The notes under the pieces were generated by a model. The model worked only from the letters and a program-made list of their open reading frames with translations, searched no databases and was not told where the DNA came from. The translations under genes and the position numbers were made by a program. A stretch of 64,000 bases of DNA, taken from assembly GCA_004172865.1 (NCBI GenBank), contig SEBV01000001.1:1-64000 (forward strand), read 5' to 3'. The stretch comes from Gammaproteobacteria bacterium (GTDB lineage Bacteria > Pseudomonadota > Gammaproteobacteria > Pseudomonadales > Cellvibrionaceae). Numbering within the stretch: the stretch's first letter is position 1; every line of letters begins with the position of its first letter. Positions 25,328 through 34,984 of the stretch are shown one piece after another.

Positions 25328-26323
25328 TCACGGATCAAGCAACCCCGCGCGAATCTCAATAATTTTCGGGAGCGCTGTTTGAAATGCGATTACTAATTCT
25401 GGATCGAATTGTTTATTGGATTCGTTGAGGATGTAATTGGTGGTGTCTTCAATTGTCCAGGGTTCTTTGTAGGGGCGTTTACTGGTGAGTGCGTCGAACA
25501 CGTCGGCGAGTGCGACTACGCGTGCTTCGAATGGAATTGCTTCGCCGGCTAGTCCGTGGGGGTAGCCGCTGCCGTCCCATTTTTCGTGGTGATAAAGTGC
25601 GATTTTGCTGGCGAGTTGGAGCAAGGATGAGTCGTCGTCGCCAATAATTTCTGCACCGATTTGCACGTGCTGTTTCATGATTTCCCATTCGCCGGGTGTG
25701 AGCTTGCCGGGCTTTTGCAGGACTGCATCGGGGATGCCCATTTTGCCAACGTCGTGCATGGGCGCGGCGTTAAATAATTCTTCGGCATCGGCTTCGCCCA
25801 TTCCGGCTGCTAACGCAATTTCGCGCGCGTAGTGGCTCATGCGAATTACGTGCAAACCGGTTTCGTTGTCTTTGTATTCGGCGGCTCGACCAAGGCGTTG
25901 AATAACTTGCAAACGCGTTTCACGTAAAACTTCTGCGCTGACCAATGACAATTGGGATTTTACGCGCGCAAGCACAATGGGTGCGCTCACGGGCTTGGTT
26001 ATGTAATCCACACAGCCTACGGCGAAGCCTTCGGTTTCGTCGCGGTCGTCAGCAAGTGCGGTGACGAAAATAACGGGAATGCCTTGAGTGACAGGATTTT
26101 GTTTAAGTCGCTGGCAGGTTTCCAATCCCGTAAGGCCGGGCATCATAATATCGAGCAAAATTAAATGCGGCTTTTCAGATTGCGCGAGCGCCAAGGCTTT
26201 TTCGCCATCGCGGGCAAAAATCAGCTGATAGTCTTGCTGCAATATTTGCCGCAGCACTTGCAGGTTGAGTGGTTCGTCATCGACGACCAACAGCGTTGGG
26301 CGGCTATCGCGATGTGTGATCAT
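25328..26323 (-). CDS. Response regulator with HD-GYP phosphodiesterase domain
   Basis: 331-residue regulator expected to degrade cyclic di-GMP when phosphorylated. The N-terminal receiver (about residues 9-125) has TLLVVDDEP, the phospho-Asp in LILLDIMMPG and the Lys in YITKPVS. The C-terminal HD-GYP domain (about 145-320) has the HD pair in APMHDVGKMGIP and the signature HHEKWDGSGYPHGLAG, both intact. The start at 26323 overlaps the TGA of the upstream hybrid kinase (ATGA) and has GAGAG before it; the 13-residue upstream extension is rejected. Coupling implies that the MHYT kinase is its phospho-donor. A strong terminator follows. Confidence 0.93.
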   Translation of the reverse strand: MITHRDSRPTLLVVDDEPLNLQVLRQILQQDYQLIFARDGEKALALAQSEKPHLILLDIMMPGLTGLETCQRLKQNPVTQGIPVIFVTALADDRDETEGFAVGCVDYITKPVSAPIVLARVKSQLSLVSAEVLRETRLQVIQRLGRAAEYKDNETGLHVIRMSHYAREIALAAGMGEADAEELFNAAPMHDVGKMGIPDAVLQKPGKLTPGEWEIMKQHVQIGAEIIGDDDSSLLQLASKIALYHHEKWDGSGYPHGLAGEAIPFEARVVALADVFDALTSKRPYKEPWTIEDTTNYILNESNKQFDPELVIAFQTALPKIIEIRAGLLDP

Positions 26324-29300
26324 GGTGTTTCTCTCGTTACCCAAGTTGCGGTATTCATCCATTGTTCGACCAAAGTGGTTGCGGCGTCGAAATCAAATTG
26401 ATCGAGTATGTCTTCCAGTTTTGACCAGTCGGCGATGGAGAGCAGCGTCTTCAATTGGGCCATGGCGTCGTCGTCAATGGTTGAGTGTTTGCAGGCGATG
26501 GCGATACGTTCGAGCAAGGCGAGCGGTACGTCACGATTGCCCATGTTTGTTTGCGGCTGTATGGATAAGCGCGCGCGAATGTGCGTTTCAACTTCGCTTA
26601 TTGCTAATGCTAGTGACGCTAATTGTGTTGGCTGCGGCGTTTGGCTTTGCTCTATATCCGCCAGAATTTGTGTGACTTGATTGAGGCCGAGATTCGCGGC
26701 GGCACCTTTGAATCTATGGGCGAGCGCTTGGCTATCGTCGCTGTCCAGCTCTAAAGGATTGCGTTTAAGTTCTTCGCAGAATTGGGCGATGGCTTTGTAG
26801 AGGCGCTCGCTATCGCCCCAGCGCGCTTCGGCGGTGGCGGTATCTACAACCATGGGCGTTGATTGCGGACGAGCGATACTGTCGAGAATTTGCGTGGTGG
26901 GTGCATCCAGATTCAGGCAGCGCGCGATCTCGGCATAAAGTGCGGTTTTGTCGATAGGCTTGGAGGCAAAGCCATTCATGCCAGCGTTGTAGGCGTCTTG
27001 TCGATCTTTCGGAAGGACGCTGGCGGTGAGCGCAATAATCGGCGTAGGCGTGCGCTTCTGCAATTCTTCCCAGTCGCGGATAATTTTGCTGGCTTGCAAA
27101 CCATCCACTTCCGGCATTTGGATATCCATCAAAATAATGTCAAAGCTGGCCTGCTGGAATTTCGTCCAGGCGGTCAGGCCATTGCTCGCGGTGGTGACTT
27201 GATGGCCATCGCGGGTGAGCATTAACTCAAGCACTTCAAGGTTCTGTGGCACGTCGTCCGCGATCAACACATTAAGCGGCGGAAGCTGCGCGATAGTCAT
27301 TTTTTTCGGGCGTTCATCCGCCTTGGCAATCGTTAAAGGTAGGAAGATGGTGAAGCAGCTACCTTGCCCTTCGGTACTGGTCACCTCGATGGTGCCGCCC
27401 ATGAGTTCAGTCAGTTGCCGGGCGATAGTAGTACCCAAACCGGTACCGCCGAATCGGCGCGCCATGGAGGCATCGGCCTGGGTGAAAGGCGTGAAGATAT
27501 GTTCGAGACGGTCAGCCGATATGCCGATACCTGTATCGATCACCTGAAGCAGCACACCGTTTTTGCAATTCACGACCTTGAGACGCACTTCGCCCTGCAG
27601 GGTAAATTTAATGGCGTTGCCCAGCATATTGATGAGAATTTGGCGAATACGCAGTTCATCGCCAACGAAACGTTCGTGGGTTTCAGGCGGATATTCCAGG
27701 TTCAGCGCCAGGCCTTTTTTGTCCGCCTGCAACTGCAACTCAGCGAGGATTTGCTCGCATAAATACTTGAGCGAGATGACGCTTTTATCGAGTTCCAGCG
27801 CGCCGCGTTCGAGTTTGGCGGTGTCCAGAATATCGTTCAGCAGACCGAGTAATGAGCGCGCGGATTGGCGAACCGTCTGCATATGTTTGTGTTGCATGGG
27901 GTTGAGCGGCGAGTCGATCAGCAGTTCGGTAAAGCCAATAATCGCGTTCATGGGCGTGCGAATTTCATGGCTCATATTGGCGAGGAACATGCCTTTGGCG
28001 ACCGCCGCTTCTTCTGCGCGGTCTTTGGCAACTAGCAGATCTTGTTCCATGGCTTTGCGGTCGGTCAGGTCGATGGCGACTTTAAAGACTTTCCACGGCT
28101 TGCCGCTCACATCCAAAATCGGGTTGTAGGCCGCTTGAATCCATACCTGATTTCCCTTATGACCGATACGACAGAACTCGCCACTTTGGAAATTACCTTG
28201 TTTCAGATTACGCCAAAAAACCTCGTATTCATCGCTTTCAGCTTCCTCGCGGGAACAGAGTATGCGGTGGTGTTGGCCGACCAATTCCTGCTTTTCGTAG
28301 CCCATCAAGTTCAGGAAATTATCATTCACGGCGATGATATTACCGTCCATATCAAACTCGGCAATTGCCAGTGCCCGCCCGATGGAATCCACCACGCCTT
28401 CAAATTCTTTGGCACGCCTAATGGACTCGGTAATGTCGATAATCACCCCGTCAATCCACATAGGTTTACCGGCATCGTCATAGACGCCGCAGGAAGTTCC
28501 CGACACCCAAGACTCAGCGCCATTGCGGTGGATAATGCGGTATTCGCAATGCAGCGAGTGCTTGTTGAGGACGGCGTCATGCGCTTGTTTATCGATTCGC
28601 GCGATATCATCGGGGTGAATAACATCGCTAAAATTGATCCGCTGCGACATAAAGTCTTCGGCAGTCCAGCCCGTTACGCGTTGTATCGCATCGCTAACAA
28701 ACAGCGTGTGCCACGGCGGCGCCAATTCGCAGCGAAATGTAATGCCGGGCATATTGCTGATAAGGCTGCGGTACTGTTGTTCGCGCTCGCGCAAACGCGA
28801 TTCACTGCCTTGCAGTTGGCTGTAAAGTTGGCGATAGCGCAGCAGTAAATTGCCTGAAAGCGCAAAGACACTCAGCGCCACAGTAATGGCAGTGATGATG
28901 GAAGCGAGGAAAATGTGGTTTTCCGTGGAGTCGCCCGTACTGGTTTCCACGCCGATAAAGCGCGCCGCTTTCATACCGGTGTAGTGCATGCCGGCAATCG
29001 CAAATCCCATCACCGTACTCGACAGCAGATTTTTTTGCAGCGGGCTCAGCCACGTCTGTTCGCGCAATCCAAAGCGAATCCATAAAGCCAAAATCGCGAG
29101 TAACACCGCTACTAAAATGGAGGCACCGAACCAGCGAGGGTCATATCTGAGCACCATGTCCATATGCATCGCGGCCATGCCTGAATAATGCATAGTGCCG
29201 ATTCCGGCGCCGACTAATACGCCCCCCAATAACAATCGCTTCCAACTGATCGCCTCATTTGCAAGCATAGAAAGCGCAACCCAGGATGCAAACACCGAGG

Positions 29301-29595
29301 GCACCATTGAGCCAAGTGTAATCAGGGGATCGTAATGAACATGGTTGCCAACGCGAAACGCGAGCATGCCTATAAAGTGCATGGACCAAATGCCACCACC
29401 CATCGCCAACGAACCTGTGAGCAGGGCAACGTGAGCATGCAAACCTTTAGGCGCACGGCGAGCCATAGCCGCAATTTGCAAGCCAATATAAGACGAACCT
29501 ATGGCGATGAGAACAGAAAGACAAACCATCCATAGGTTGTAAGTGCCCTGCAGCAGCAAGGCTGGATTAGGGTCGATAACAAAGAGATTTAACAT
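26320..29595 (-). CDS. MHYT-domain hybrid histidine kinase with HPt domain
   Basis: 1091-residue membrane kinase. The N-terminus is an MHYT sensor with seven helices and three repeats of the motif (MHFIGM, MHYSGMAAMHM, MHYTGM), proposed to bind copper and sense O2, CO or NO. Two PAS domains follow (about 270-390 and 395-515). Then come the phosphoacceptor helix FLANMSHEIRTPMNA (about 530), an ATPase domain (DTGIGIS, GGTGLGTTIA) and a receiver with DIILMDIQMPEVDG. The C-terminal HPt domain has its His in LAHRFKGAAANLG (about 930-942). All relay residues are present, so a full His-Asp-His-Asp relay to the coupled HD-GYP regulator is plausible. Confidence 0.94.
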   Translation of the reverse strand: MLNLFVIDPNPALLLQGTYNLWMVCLSVLIAIGSSYIGLQIAAMARRAPKGLHAHVALLTGSLAMGGGIWSMHFIGMLAFRVGNHVHYDPLITLGSMVPSVFASWVALSMLANEAISWKRLLLGGVLVGAGIGTMHYSGMAAMHMDMVLRYDPRWFGASILVAVLLAILALWIRFGLREQTWLSPLQKNLLSSTVMGFAIAGMHYTGMKAARFIGVETSTGDSTENHIFLASIITAITVALSVFALSGNLLLRYRQLYSQLQGSESRLREREQQYRSLISNMPGITFRCELAPPWHTLFVSDAIQRVTGWTAEDFMSQRINFSDVIHPDDIARIDKQAHDAVLNKHSLHCEYRIIHRNGAESWVSGTSCGVYDDAGKPMWIDGVIIDITESIRRAKEFEGVVDSIGRALAIAEFDMDGNIIAVNDNFLNLMGYEKQELVGQHHRILCSREEAESDEYEVFWRNLKQGNFQSGEFCRIGHKGNQVWIQAAYNPILDVSGKPWKVFKVAIDLTDRKAMEQDLLVAKDRAEEAAVAKGMFLANMSHEIRTPMNAIIGFTELLIDSPLNPMQHKHMQTVRQSARSLLGLLNDILDTAKLERGALELDKSVISLKYLCEQILAELQLQADKKGLALNLEYPPETHERFVGDELRIRQILINMLGNAIKFTLQGEVRLKVVNCKNGVLLQVIDTGIGISADRLEHIFTPFTQADASMARRFGGTGLGTTIARQLTELMGGTIEVTSTEGQGSCFTIFLPLTIAKADERPKKMTIAQLPPLNVLIADDVPQNLEVLELMLTRDGHQVTTASNGLTAWTKFQQASFDIILMDIQMPEVDGLQASKIIRDWEELQKRTPTPIIALTASVLPKDRQDAYNAGMNGFASKPIDKTALYAEIARCLNLDAPTTQILDSIARPQSTPMVVDTATAEARWGDSERLYKAIAQFCEELKRNPLELDSDDSQALAHRFKGAAANLGLNQVTQILADIEQSQTPQPTQLASLALAISEVETHIRARLSIQPQTNMGNRDVPLALLERIAIACKHSTIDDDAMAQLKTLLSIADWSKLEDILDQFDFDAATTLVEQWMNTATWVTRETP

Positions 29596-29709
29596 GCAGG
29601 CAACGACTTAGAGAATGATCATAAATATGATATTCAGATTAGTAGACGACTTTCGCCTCGTCCATTCCATTAGCTGTGCTTTGGTGCCATTTTTTTGGTG
29701 AGTTAGTGG

Positions 29710-30840
29710 CTAAACGCTGGTAAAAAAATCCACCAAACTTTGCGGCGCATTTTTTCCAATACACATCTCCAAAACAATTTCAGATTCAACGGCCTCTTTT
29801 GCGCTGCGAGGAAACAACTCTTTTTCATAGGCAGCAAGCGCTTTTTCGATATCGTTTGGATTGGTTACGATTGCCTTTGCGAGTTCCGCACCGTCAAACA
29901 TAGCGAGGTTGGCACCTTCGCCGGATGGGCTCATCAAGTGCGCGGCATCGCCCAGCAACGTTACTCCAGTCACGCGCTCCCATTTGTGATTTGCAGGGAG
30001 CCTGTAAATCGGGCGAAGCACAGGGTTGGTTTCACCATCGATAATAAGCGCAGTGAGTGCAGGCGACCAACCGTCGAACTCTTTGGCGACTAGCGCCAAG
30101 GCGGTCGCGGAATCGGCGAAGTCGATGCTATCAAACCACTCCTTCGATTTGGTTAGTTCTACGTAGGTGTGCAATACGCCATTAGGCTCGCGGTGCGCAA
30201 CTATGCCTTTACCTGGCGCGAGCGCATACATGGCGCCAGCGCCAACCGCCTCCGCACTCGCGCTATGTTGGATGTCGCTATCAAACAAATAAGTCTCGAC
30301 AAATGAAGTGCCTACGTATTCAGGTTTCGCATCGGAAAGAAGCGGGCGAACCTTTGACCAGGCACCATCCGCTCCCACTAAAAGATCGGTAATTACGCTG
30401 GAGTCATTGGCAAAAGTCACTTGATGTTGACCGCCGCCGAGTGACGCCACGTCGGTAACTTTATGGCCCCAACGAACTGCATCTGAGGGTAAAGACTCAA
30501 GCAAAATACGGCGCAGCTCGCCGCGCGGAACTTCCGGTCGATTGCCACTACCATCATCTACATCTTCGTATAAAACCTTGCCATCTTTATTGATCACTCG
30601 CGATGTCTCGCCGCCAGCGTGGATGATTTCCAGAAACTTATCGAACAAGCCAGCATCTTTAAGCGCGAGCTGCCCATTGTAATCGTGGATGTCCAGCATG
30701 CCTCCTTGAGTGCGAGCGCCCGCTGAAATTTCCGCCTCGTAAACTGTCGCTGCGACACCCTGAACGAGAAGCACTCGTGCAAGCACCAAACCGCCGAGCC
30801 CGGCACCTATGATGGCAATGTGTGGAATGTGGTCAGTCAT
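29710..30840 (-). CDS. FAD-dependent monooxygenase
   Basis: Flavoprotein hydroxylase of the PHBH/TetX-like class, 376 residues. It has the FAD-binding GAGLGGLVLARVL near the N-terminus (about residues 13-25), the DG-type motif LLVGADGAWSKVRP (about 155-168) and the second FAD motif LLGDAAHLMSPSGEGANLAM (about 290-309). The start at MTDHIPH is preferred to the 15-residue longer form. It resembles TetX-like proteins in layout, but resistance cannot be inferred; aromatic or polyketide hydroxylation is equally possible. It is divergent from an AraC-family regulator, which is the likely controller. Confidence 0.88.
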   Translation of the reverse strand: MTDHIPHIAIIGAGLGGLVLARVLLVQGVAATVYEAEISAGARTQGGMLDIHDYNGQLALKDAGLFDKFLEIIHAGGETSRVINKDGKVLYEDVDDGSGNRPEVPRGELRRILLESLPSDAVRWGHKVTDVASLGGGQHQVTFANDSSVITDLLVGADGAWSKVRPLLSDAKPEYVGTSFVETYLFDSDIQHSASAEAVGAGAMYALAPGKGIVAHREPNGVLHTYVELTKSKEWFDSIDFADSATALALVAKEFDGWSPALTALIIDGETNPVLRPIYRLPANHKWERVTGVTLLGDAAHLMSPSGEGANLAMFDGAELAKAIVTNPNDIEKALAAYEKELFPRSAKEAVESEIVLEMCIGKNAPQSLVDFFTSV

Positions 30841-30879
30841 AATCTGTTGCTCGATGGAAATGAATGTTGAAAATATTTT

Positions 30880-30940
30880 GAGCACAGTCTAAAACCAGCT
30901 CTCATGGCAAACTATCGAATACATGACTAGCATTGTGCTC
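30880..30940. promoter_or_regulatory. Widely spaced inverted repeat between monooxygenase and AraC genes
   Basis: Half-sites GAGCACA (30880-30886) and TGTGCTC (30934-30940) are exact inverted copies, 47 bases apart, in the 119-base divergent region. The spacing would suit a looping or two-dimer AraC-type arrangement. Binding is inferred from position only. Confidence 0.4.
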
Positions 30941-30959
30941 GATTCCGCCAATTTTTTAA

Positions 30960-31685
30960 GTGAGCTTCGCCGTGATTGAGTGCATAACCTTTGATCAAGA
31001 AAACTATCGCGATGAAGCCCATAGTCATGCTCACGGGCAAATTCTGCTGCAACGATTTGGTACTACGGTATTCTCAACTGCCGATGGCGAGCGCGTTATG
31101 ACGCCTGGTCGCGTGTGTTGGATACCGCCGAATTTTGTTCATGGCTTCTATTCCCCCAGCCGAATGGAAGGCGTATCTATATTTGTTTCCGCCGATGAAT
31201 CGCGGGCAATGCCACATCGCATCAGTATTTTTCGTGCGAACGAGTTTCTCGACGCCTTGATTCATAAAATGGTGGACAGAAAAAACGATGCGAGCAAAAT
31301 TCAGCATTTGTGGTGGGTGATGGAGGATGAACTTTGTAGCGCTGTGCCCGACGAGCTTTATTTACCTGCGCCACAAAGCGAAAAACTACGCGAGATGACG
31401 GATTTTTTAGCGGCTAATCCTGCTGAAAATTTGCCCGTGAGCTATTGGGCGAAGCGGTTGCATATGGCTGAACGAACCTTGATTCGCCGTTTTCGTGCGG
31501 AAACCGGCATGACGATTGTGCAATGGCGACAGCATGCTCGGGTTCTGGCTGCCATTAAGTTATTAACTGCGGGTGAATCCGTTACACAAGCCGCTTTGGC
31601 AGCGGGCTACGAAAGTTTGAGCGCATTTATCACCGTGTTTAAACAAGTTACCGGTGAATTACCATCGCAATTTATACGCAGATGA
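30960..31685 (+). CDS. AraC-family transcriptional regulator
   Basis: 241-residue regulator starting at GTG. The N-terminal half is a cupin-type sensor domain (DEAHSHAHGQILLQRFG, then RVCWIPPNFVHGFYSP). The C-terminal third has the two helix-turn-helix motifs of the family (AERTLIRRFRAETGMTIVQW and SVTQAALAAGYESLSAFITV), ending in VTGELPSQFIRR. It is transcribed divergently from the flavin monooxygenase gene and probably controls it. The Shine-Dalgarno sequence is poor, so the start is not certain; an alternative is the GTG four codons later. Confidence 0.9.
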   Translation: MSFAVIECITFDQENYRDEAHSHAHGQILLQRFGTTVFSTADGERVMTPGRVCWIPPNFVHGFYSPSRMEGVSIFVSADESRAMPHRISIFRANEFLDALIHKMVDRKNDASKIQHLWWVMEDELCSAVPDELYLPAPQSEKLREMTDFLAANPAENLPVSYWAKRLHMAERTLIRRFRAETGMTIVQWRQHARVLAAIKLLTAGESVTQAALAAGYESLSAFITVFKQVTGELPSQFIRR

Positions 31686-31773
31686 TTTACGAGAATTTAT
31701 CGTGCAGGGCTATTTCTCCCAAGCGATTTCCTCCACAATTCACACACTAGTTCTAATTTTTAAGACAACGCTC

Positions 31774-32355
31774 ATGACTAACAAAACCTCTGACGACGAT
31801 TTATTCGCACAGCAAATGAAAGATGTGATGCCGATTAAAGTCGACGCCAAAGTCGATTTAATTAAATCGCATCAAGACAAAACGAATTCCGAAAAACGCC
31901 GTAAATCCGCAACACAAGAATTGGAAAAAGATAAAAACTTTTTATCCGGCGAATACATCGAACCTGTCGATCCGCTCGCGCAGTTAGAATTTAAACGCGA
32001 CGGCGTGCAGACCGGCGTGTTCCGCAATTTACGTTTAGGGAAATATCAAATCGATGCGCGTCTGGATTTACATCACATGACCGTGGATCAAGCGCGCAAC
32101 GCCGTCTATCAATTTATAAAAGATTGCATGACCCACGATATTCGCTGCGCACTCGTCACTCACGGCAAAGGCGAAGGTCGCAGTGTTCCAGCACAATTGA
32201 AAAGTTGTTTGAATCATTGGCTGCCGCAGTTTGAGCAAGTGCTCGCATTTCACTCTGCGCAAAAACATCACGGTTGGGTTGGCGCAACTTATGTTCTTCT
32301 GCGCAAAAGTGAAAAAAAGAAATTAGAAACGTGGGAATTGCACAATAAAAAATGA
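31774..32355 (+). CDS. Smr domain protein
   Basis: 193-residue protein with a C-terminal Smr domain, a DNA or RNA nicking fold related to the C-terminus of MutS2. The N-terminal 90 residues are charged and probably disordered. The Smr part carries LDLHHMTVDQA (about residue 100), LVTHGKGEGRSV (about 130-141) and the closing HHGWVGATYVLL (about 165-176), the three usual signatures. The longer frame starting at 31654 overlaps the AraC gene and is rejected. The ATG at 31774 has a weak Shine-Dalgarno. Nuclease specificity is unknown. Confidence 0.9.
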   Translation: MTNKTSDDDLFAQQMKDVMPIKVDAKVDLIKSHQDKTNSEKRRKSATQELEKDKNFLSGEYIEPVDPLAQLEFKRDGVQTGVFRNLRLGKYQIDARLDLHHMTVDQARNAVYQFIKDCMTHDIRCALVTHGKGEGRSVPAQLKSCLNHWLPQFEQVLAFHSAQKHHGWVGATYVLLRKSEKKKLETWELHNKK

Positions 32356-32432
32356 CAGGGACTCGAGCGACTGAAAAAAGTTGATGGAATTAAGTGATAA
32401 AATTAATAAGTAGTTTCTAATTATTGAGAACT

Positions 32433-32464
32433 AAAAAGGCAGGTTATTAAATCTGCCTTTTTTT
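32433..32464. terminator. Bidirectional terminator between smr and DUF6524 genes
   Basis: Arms AAAAAGGCAG (32433-32442) and CTGCCTTTTT (32453-32462) pair perfectly around a 10-base loop, with T and A runs on both sides. It lies between two convergent genes. Confidence 0.88.
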
Positions 32465-32467
32465 CTT

Positions 32468-32881
32468 TTAGTGCTGTTCAATCTCATCAACATCAATTTG
32501 CCCGCTGATGCGGCGTGAAAAATGTGACCAGCACATGCCGAGTGCAAGTAGCACAGCTAATAAAATTTCAACAAACCATGCAACGGCCGATGTATTATTT
32601 AAATCGAGTATTTTCCAGTAGATAAATAACCATATCAGGCACGCGAAAAATGCGCTTGCTAATAAAATGCCAATTAAACCTAACGAATTTAACGTCGCTT
32701 TTAAATAAATTACCCAGCCAATCACTAAGGCCAATCCTGCAAGCGCAATGTAAGGCGTAAGCGTGTGTAGATTTTGATGCACCCAATGAAAATAAGAATA
32801 ACCACTTGGGTTGTAAGTTAGTAGTACTAGCAGAAGCGCAAATAAGAAACGTAGGCCTATACCGGATGCAGAAGGTGTCAT
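32468..32881 (-). CDS. Small membrane protein, DUF6524-like
   Basis: 137-residue integral membrane protein with four predicted helices (for example LRFLFALLLVLLTYNPSGYS, YIALAGLALVIGWVIYL and FVEILLAVLLALGMCW) and an acidic C-terminal tail (GQIDVDEIEQH). The segment LLVLLTYNPSGYSYFHWV is the hallmark I associate with DUF6524; this is from memory. Function unknown. It is preceded after 36 bases by a GNAT gene on the same strand and followed by a bidirectional terminator, so it is the last gene of a small minus-strand group. Confidence 0.8.
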   Translation of the reverse strand: MTPSASGIGLRFLFALLLVLLTYNPSGYSYFHWVHQNLHTLTPYIALAGLALVIGWVIYLKATLNSLGLIGILLASAFFACLIWLFIYWKILDLNNTSAVAWFVEILLAVLLALGMCWSHFSRRISGQIDVDEIEQH

Positions 32882-32917
32882 GGTGTTCTCCTGTTGATAG
32901 CGTCTTATTGAGGTGTA

Positions 32918-33364
32918 TTAATTTTCAAAATGTCGTCGGTATTTTACAAAACCTGTTTTCACATTCGGGTTGTATCCCATAGCGATGTAAAAGTTATGTG
33001 CGCTGTGATTGTCACTTCCGCTCAATAGCATTATCTTCGAGCAATCTTTGGCCAAACAAAAGGCTTCGATGTGCTGCATTAACTGTTTACCTAAGCCCGC
33101 GCGTTGAAATTTATGACTGACAATAACATTTTCAATAATTGCAAACGGTTGCCTGGTAAACATAACATCACCACAGAGCACAACTAACGCGGTGGCAACA
33201 ATGTTGTTCTCATCATCGCATACAACAAGATAGGTGTTTTTATCCAATGCGATGTCATTGATACGTTCAGGTAAGACATGAACGGGTGCATTTGGTACCA
33301 ACTCTTTGTACAAAGCTCCAATCGCTGTCGCATCGGCAGCAGTAGCTTTGCGAAATTCGCGCAT
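32918..33364 (-). CDS. GNAT-family N-acetyltransferase
   Basis: 148-residue acetyl-CoA-dependent transferase. The acetyl-CoA-binding motif A reads VSHKFQRAGLGKQLMQHIEAF (about residues 83-103, with Q-R-x-G-L-G). Motif B follows in SGSDNHSAHNFYIAMGYN. The substrate cannot be told. It lies nine bases after the PilS-like kinase on the same strand, so the two are probably co-transcribed, an uncommon partnership. Confidence 0.88.
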   Translation of the reverse strand: MREFRKATAADATAIGALYKELVPNAPVHVLPERINDIALDKNTYLVVCDDENNIVATALVVLCGDVMFTRQPFAIIENVIVSHKFQRAGLGKQLMQHIEAFCLAKDCSKIMLLSGSDNHSAHNFYIAMGYNPNVKTGFVKYRRHFEN

Positions 33365-33373
33365 ACAAGTTTC

Positions 33374-34984
33374 CTATAAAGTTTTATCAGGATGCGCCAA
33401 ATGAATATGAAAACAGCTTAATCCTTCGTGTGTGTGTTCGTAGGAAATTAATGCCTGATTGCTTTCACATAGTTCCTTGCAAATATATAAACCTAAACCT
33501 GAGCCCGTATTTTCGGTTGTGAAGAATGGTTCGAATAAATGGGCGAGGTTTTCTTTGCTAATGCCATCGCCGAAATCGATTATTTTAATATAGGGCTGTT
33601 GAGTGCTCGGCTCTACGCCGGCTTCAAGCACGAGGTGCGGGCAATTTTCCGGCGGGTGACTATAGCGCAACCCGTTATCACATAAGTTGGTGAGTACTTG
33701 TTGTAGCTGGCCTACATCAAATTTCGCTTGAATAGGATCTGCCGCAATACAATCAATTAAAGGTTTTTCTAAAACACTTTTGCTGGCTGAATAATCGCTA
33801 ATAAATTTTGGTATCCATTCATCCAATAAAATAGTTTGCGGATTGGAAATTCTGCGACGCGACAGCTGCAAAATATTTTCGATAATTTGGTTTACGCGTT
33901 TGGTGTGCGAACCAATGATTTCCACCAAGCGCTTATCGCCGGGCGGAAGATGATTATCTTCCGATAAAAGTTGACTCGCGTGACTGATCGCTGCAAGCGG
34001 ATTGCGAATTTCATGGGCGATACTCGCGGTTAATCTACCCAGCGACGCCAATTTTAATTGCTGCGCTTGTTGGGTGATTGCGCGATTGTCTTCCAGAAAA
34101 ATCAACGTGTGCGAATTTTGTTCTTGATCCAGCTTGGCGAAATTAACCTTTACTTCATCGTTGGCATCGCTATCTGCTTTTAAGATAGGTGATGGATTTT
34201 TGTTAGTACGTTGCCACAGTTCAACCTTTTCTTGTAGTTCTGGCGAGCCACTTAAGCGCGGCGAATTATTGTTTCCCAGACTCAGGAGTTTTGCCGCAGC
34301 GGCATTGAACATGGTGATTTGATTGCTTTTATCCAACACCATAATGCCGGTGCGCATGCGTTCAACAATTTGTTGCGCAAGCTTTTGCACATGTGCGGCA
34401 TGATTTGCTTGCGATAGCGCTTCAAGATTGCTGGAGAGAATTTTTTTGGTGAGATATTGAAACGTAATCGCGCTGATAAAAATAAGCGCGCCTAAAACAC
34501 CCGCAGAAAAAAATGCGTTGGAATCTTTCGGAATGGCATCGGTAATCGCGCGATAAGCAGTTTCAGAAATTACCGCAATCGTCGCGAGCGCTGCGAGAAA
34601 AAATGCTATCTGCCCGCGCAGCAACATTCCTCCCGCTGCGGCTGCCACTAACAATAAATAACCGAGCGCATTGGCAGCGCCACCGCTGCTGTGCATCAGA
34701 ACAACAACAGTGCCGATTTCGATAAGAAATAGTGCGAATAAATGTTTTTGCGATGGAGAAAATCGAACGCGCCATAGCAGTAACAGCGTGCTGATATTGA
34801 ATACGGTATAGCCGATGGATGCATATAAAAATAAATCTGGGTTATCTATTCCTAATACTTTTGGGGCCAGTTGCCCTTCAAACATAATCAGCAAAATAAC
34901 GCCGAGCAATGTGCGATAAAAGGTGTACACCCGGAGTAGTTCAAAGGGGTTGTAATTAGCCGAAATAGGTTGAAATGATTTCAT
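33374..34984 (-). CDS. PilS-like membrane sensor histidine kinase
   Basis: 536-residue kinase. The N-terminal part (about residues 15-190) has six predicted membrane helices and the opening LLRVYTFYRTLLGVILL, typical of PilS, which senses pilin and controls type IV pilus genes with PilR. A short PAS domain (about 210-300, MRTGIMVLDKSNQITMFN) is followed by the phosphoacceptor helix LTASIAHEIRNPLAAISHA. The ATPase domain has LTNLCDNGLRYS and GSGLGLYICKEL. No NtrC-type regulator (PilR) follows; the next gene is an acetyltransferase. The pilS symbol is therefore left open. Confidence 0.85.
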   Translation of the reverse strand: MKSFQPISANYNPFELLRVYTFYRTLLGVILLIMFEGQLAPKVLGIDNPDLFLYASIGYTVFNISTLLLLWRVRFSPSQKHLFALFLIEIGTVVVLMHSSGGAANALGYLLLVAAAAGGMLLRGQIAFFLAALATIAVISETAYRAITDAIPKDSNAFFSAGVLGALIFISAITFQYLTKKILSSNLEALSQANHAAHVQKLAQQIVERMRTGIMVLDKSNQITMFNAAAAKLLSLGNNNSPRLSGSPELQEKVELWQRTNKNPSPILKADSDANDEVKVNFAKLDQEQNSHTLIFLEDNRAITQQAQQLKLASLGRLTASIAHEIRNPLAAISHASQLLSEDNHLPPGDKRLVEIIGSHTKRVNQIIENILQLSRRRISNPQTILLDEWIPKFISDYSASKSVLEKPLIDCIAADPIQAKFDVGQLQQVLTNLCDNGLRYSHPPENCPHLVLEAGVEPSTQQPYIKIIDFGDGISKENLAHLFEPFFTTENTGSGLGLYICKELCESNQALISYEHTHEGLSCFHIHLAHPDKTL

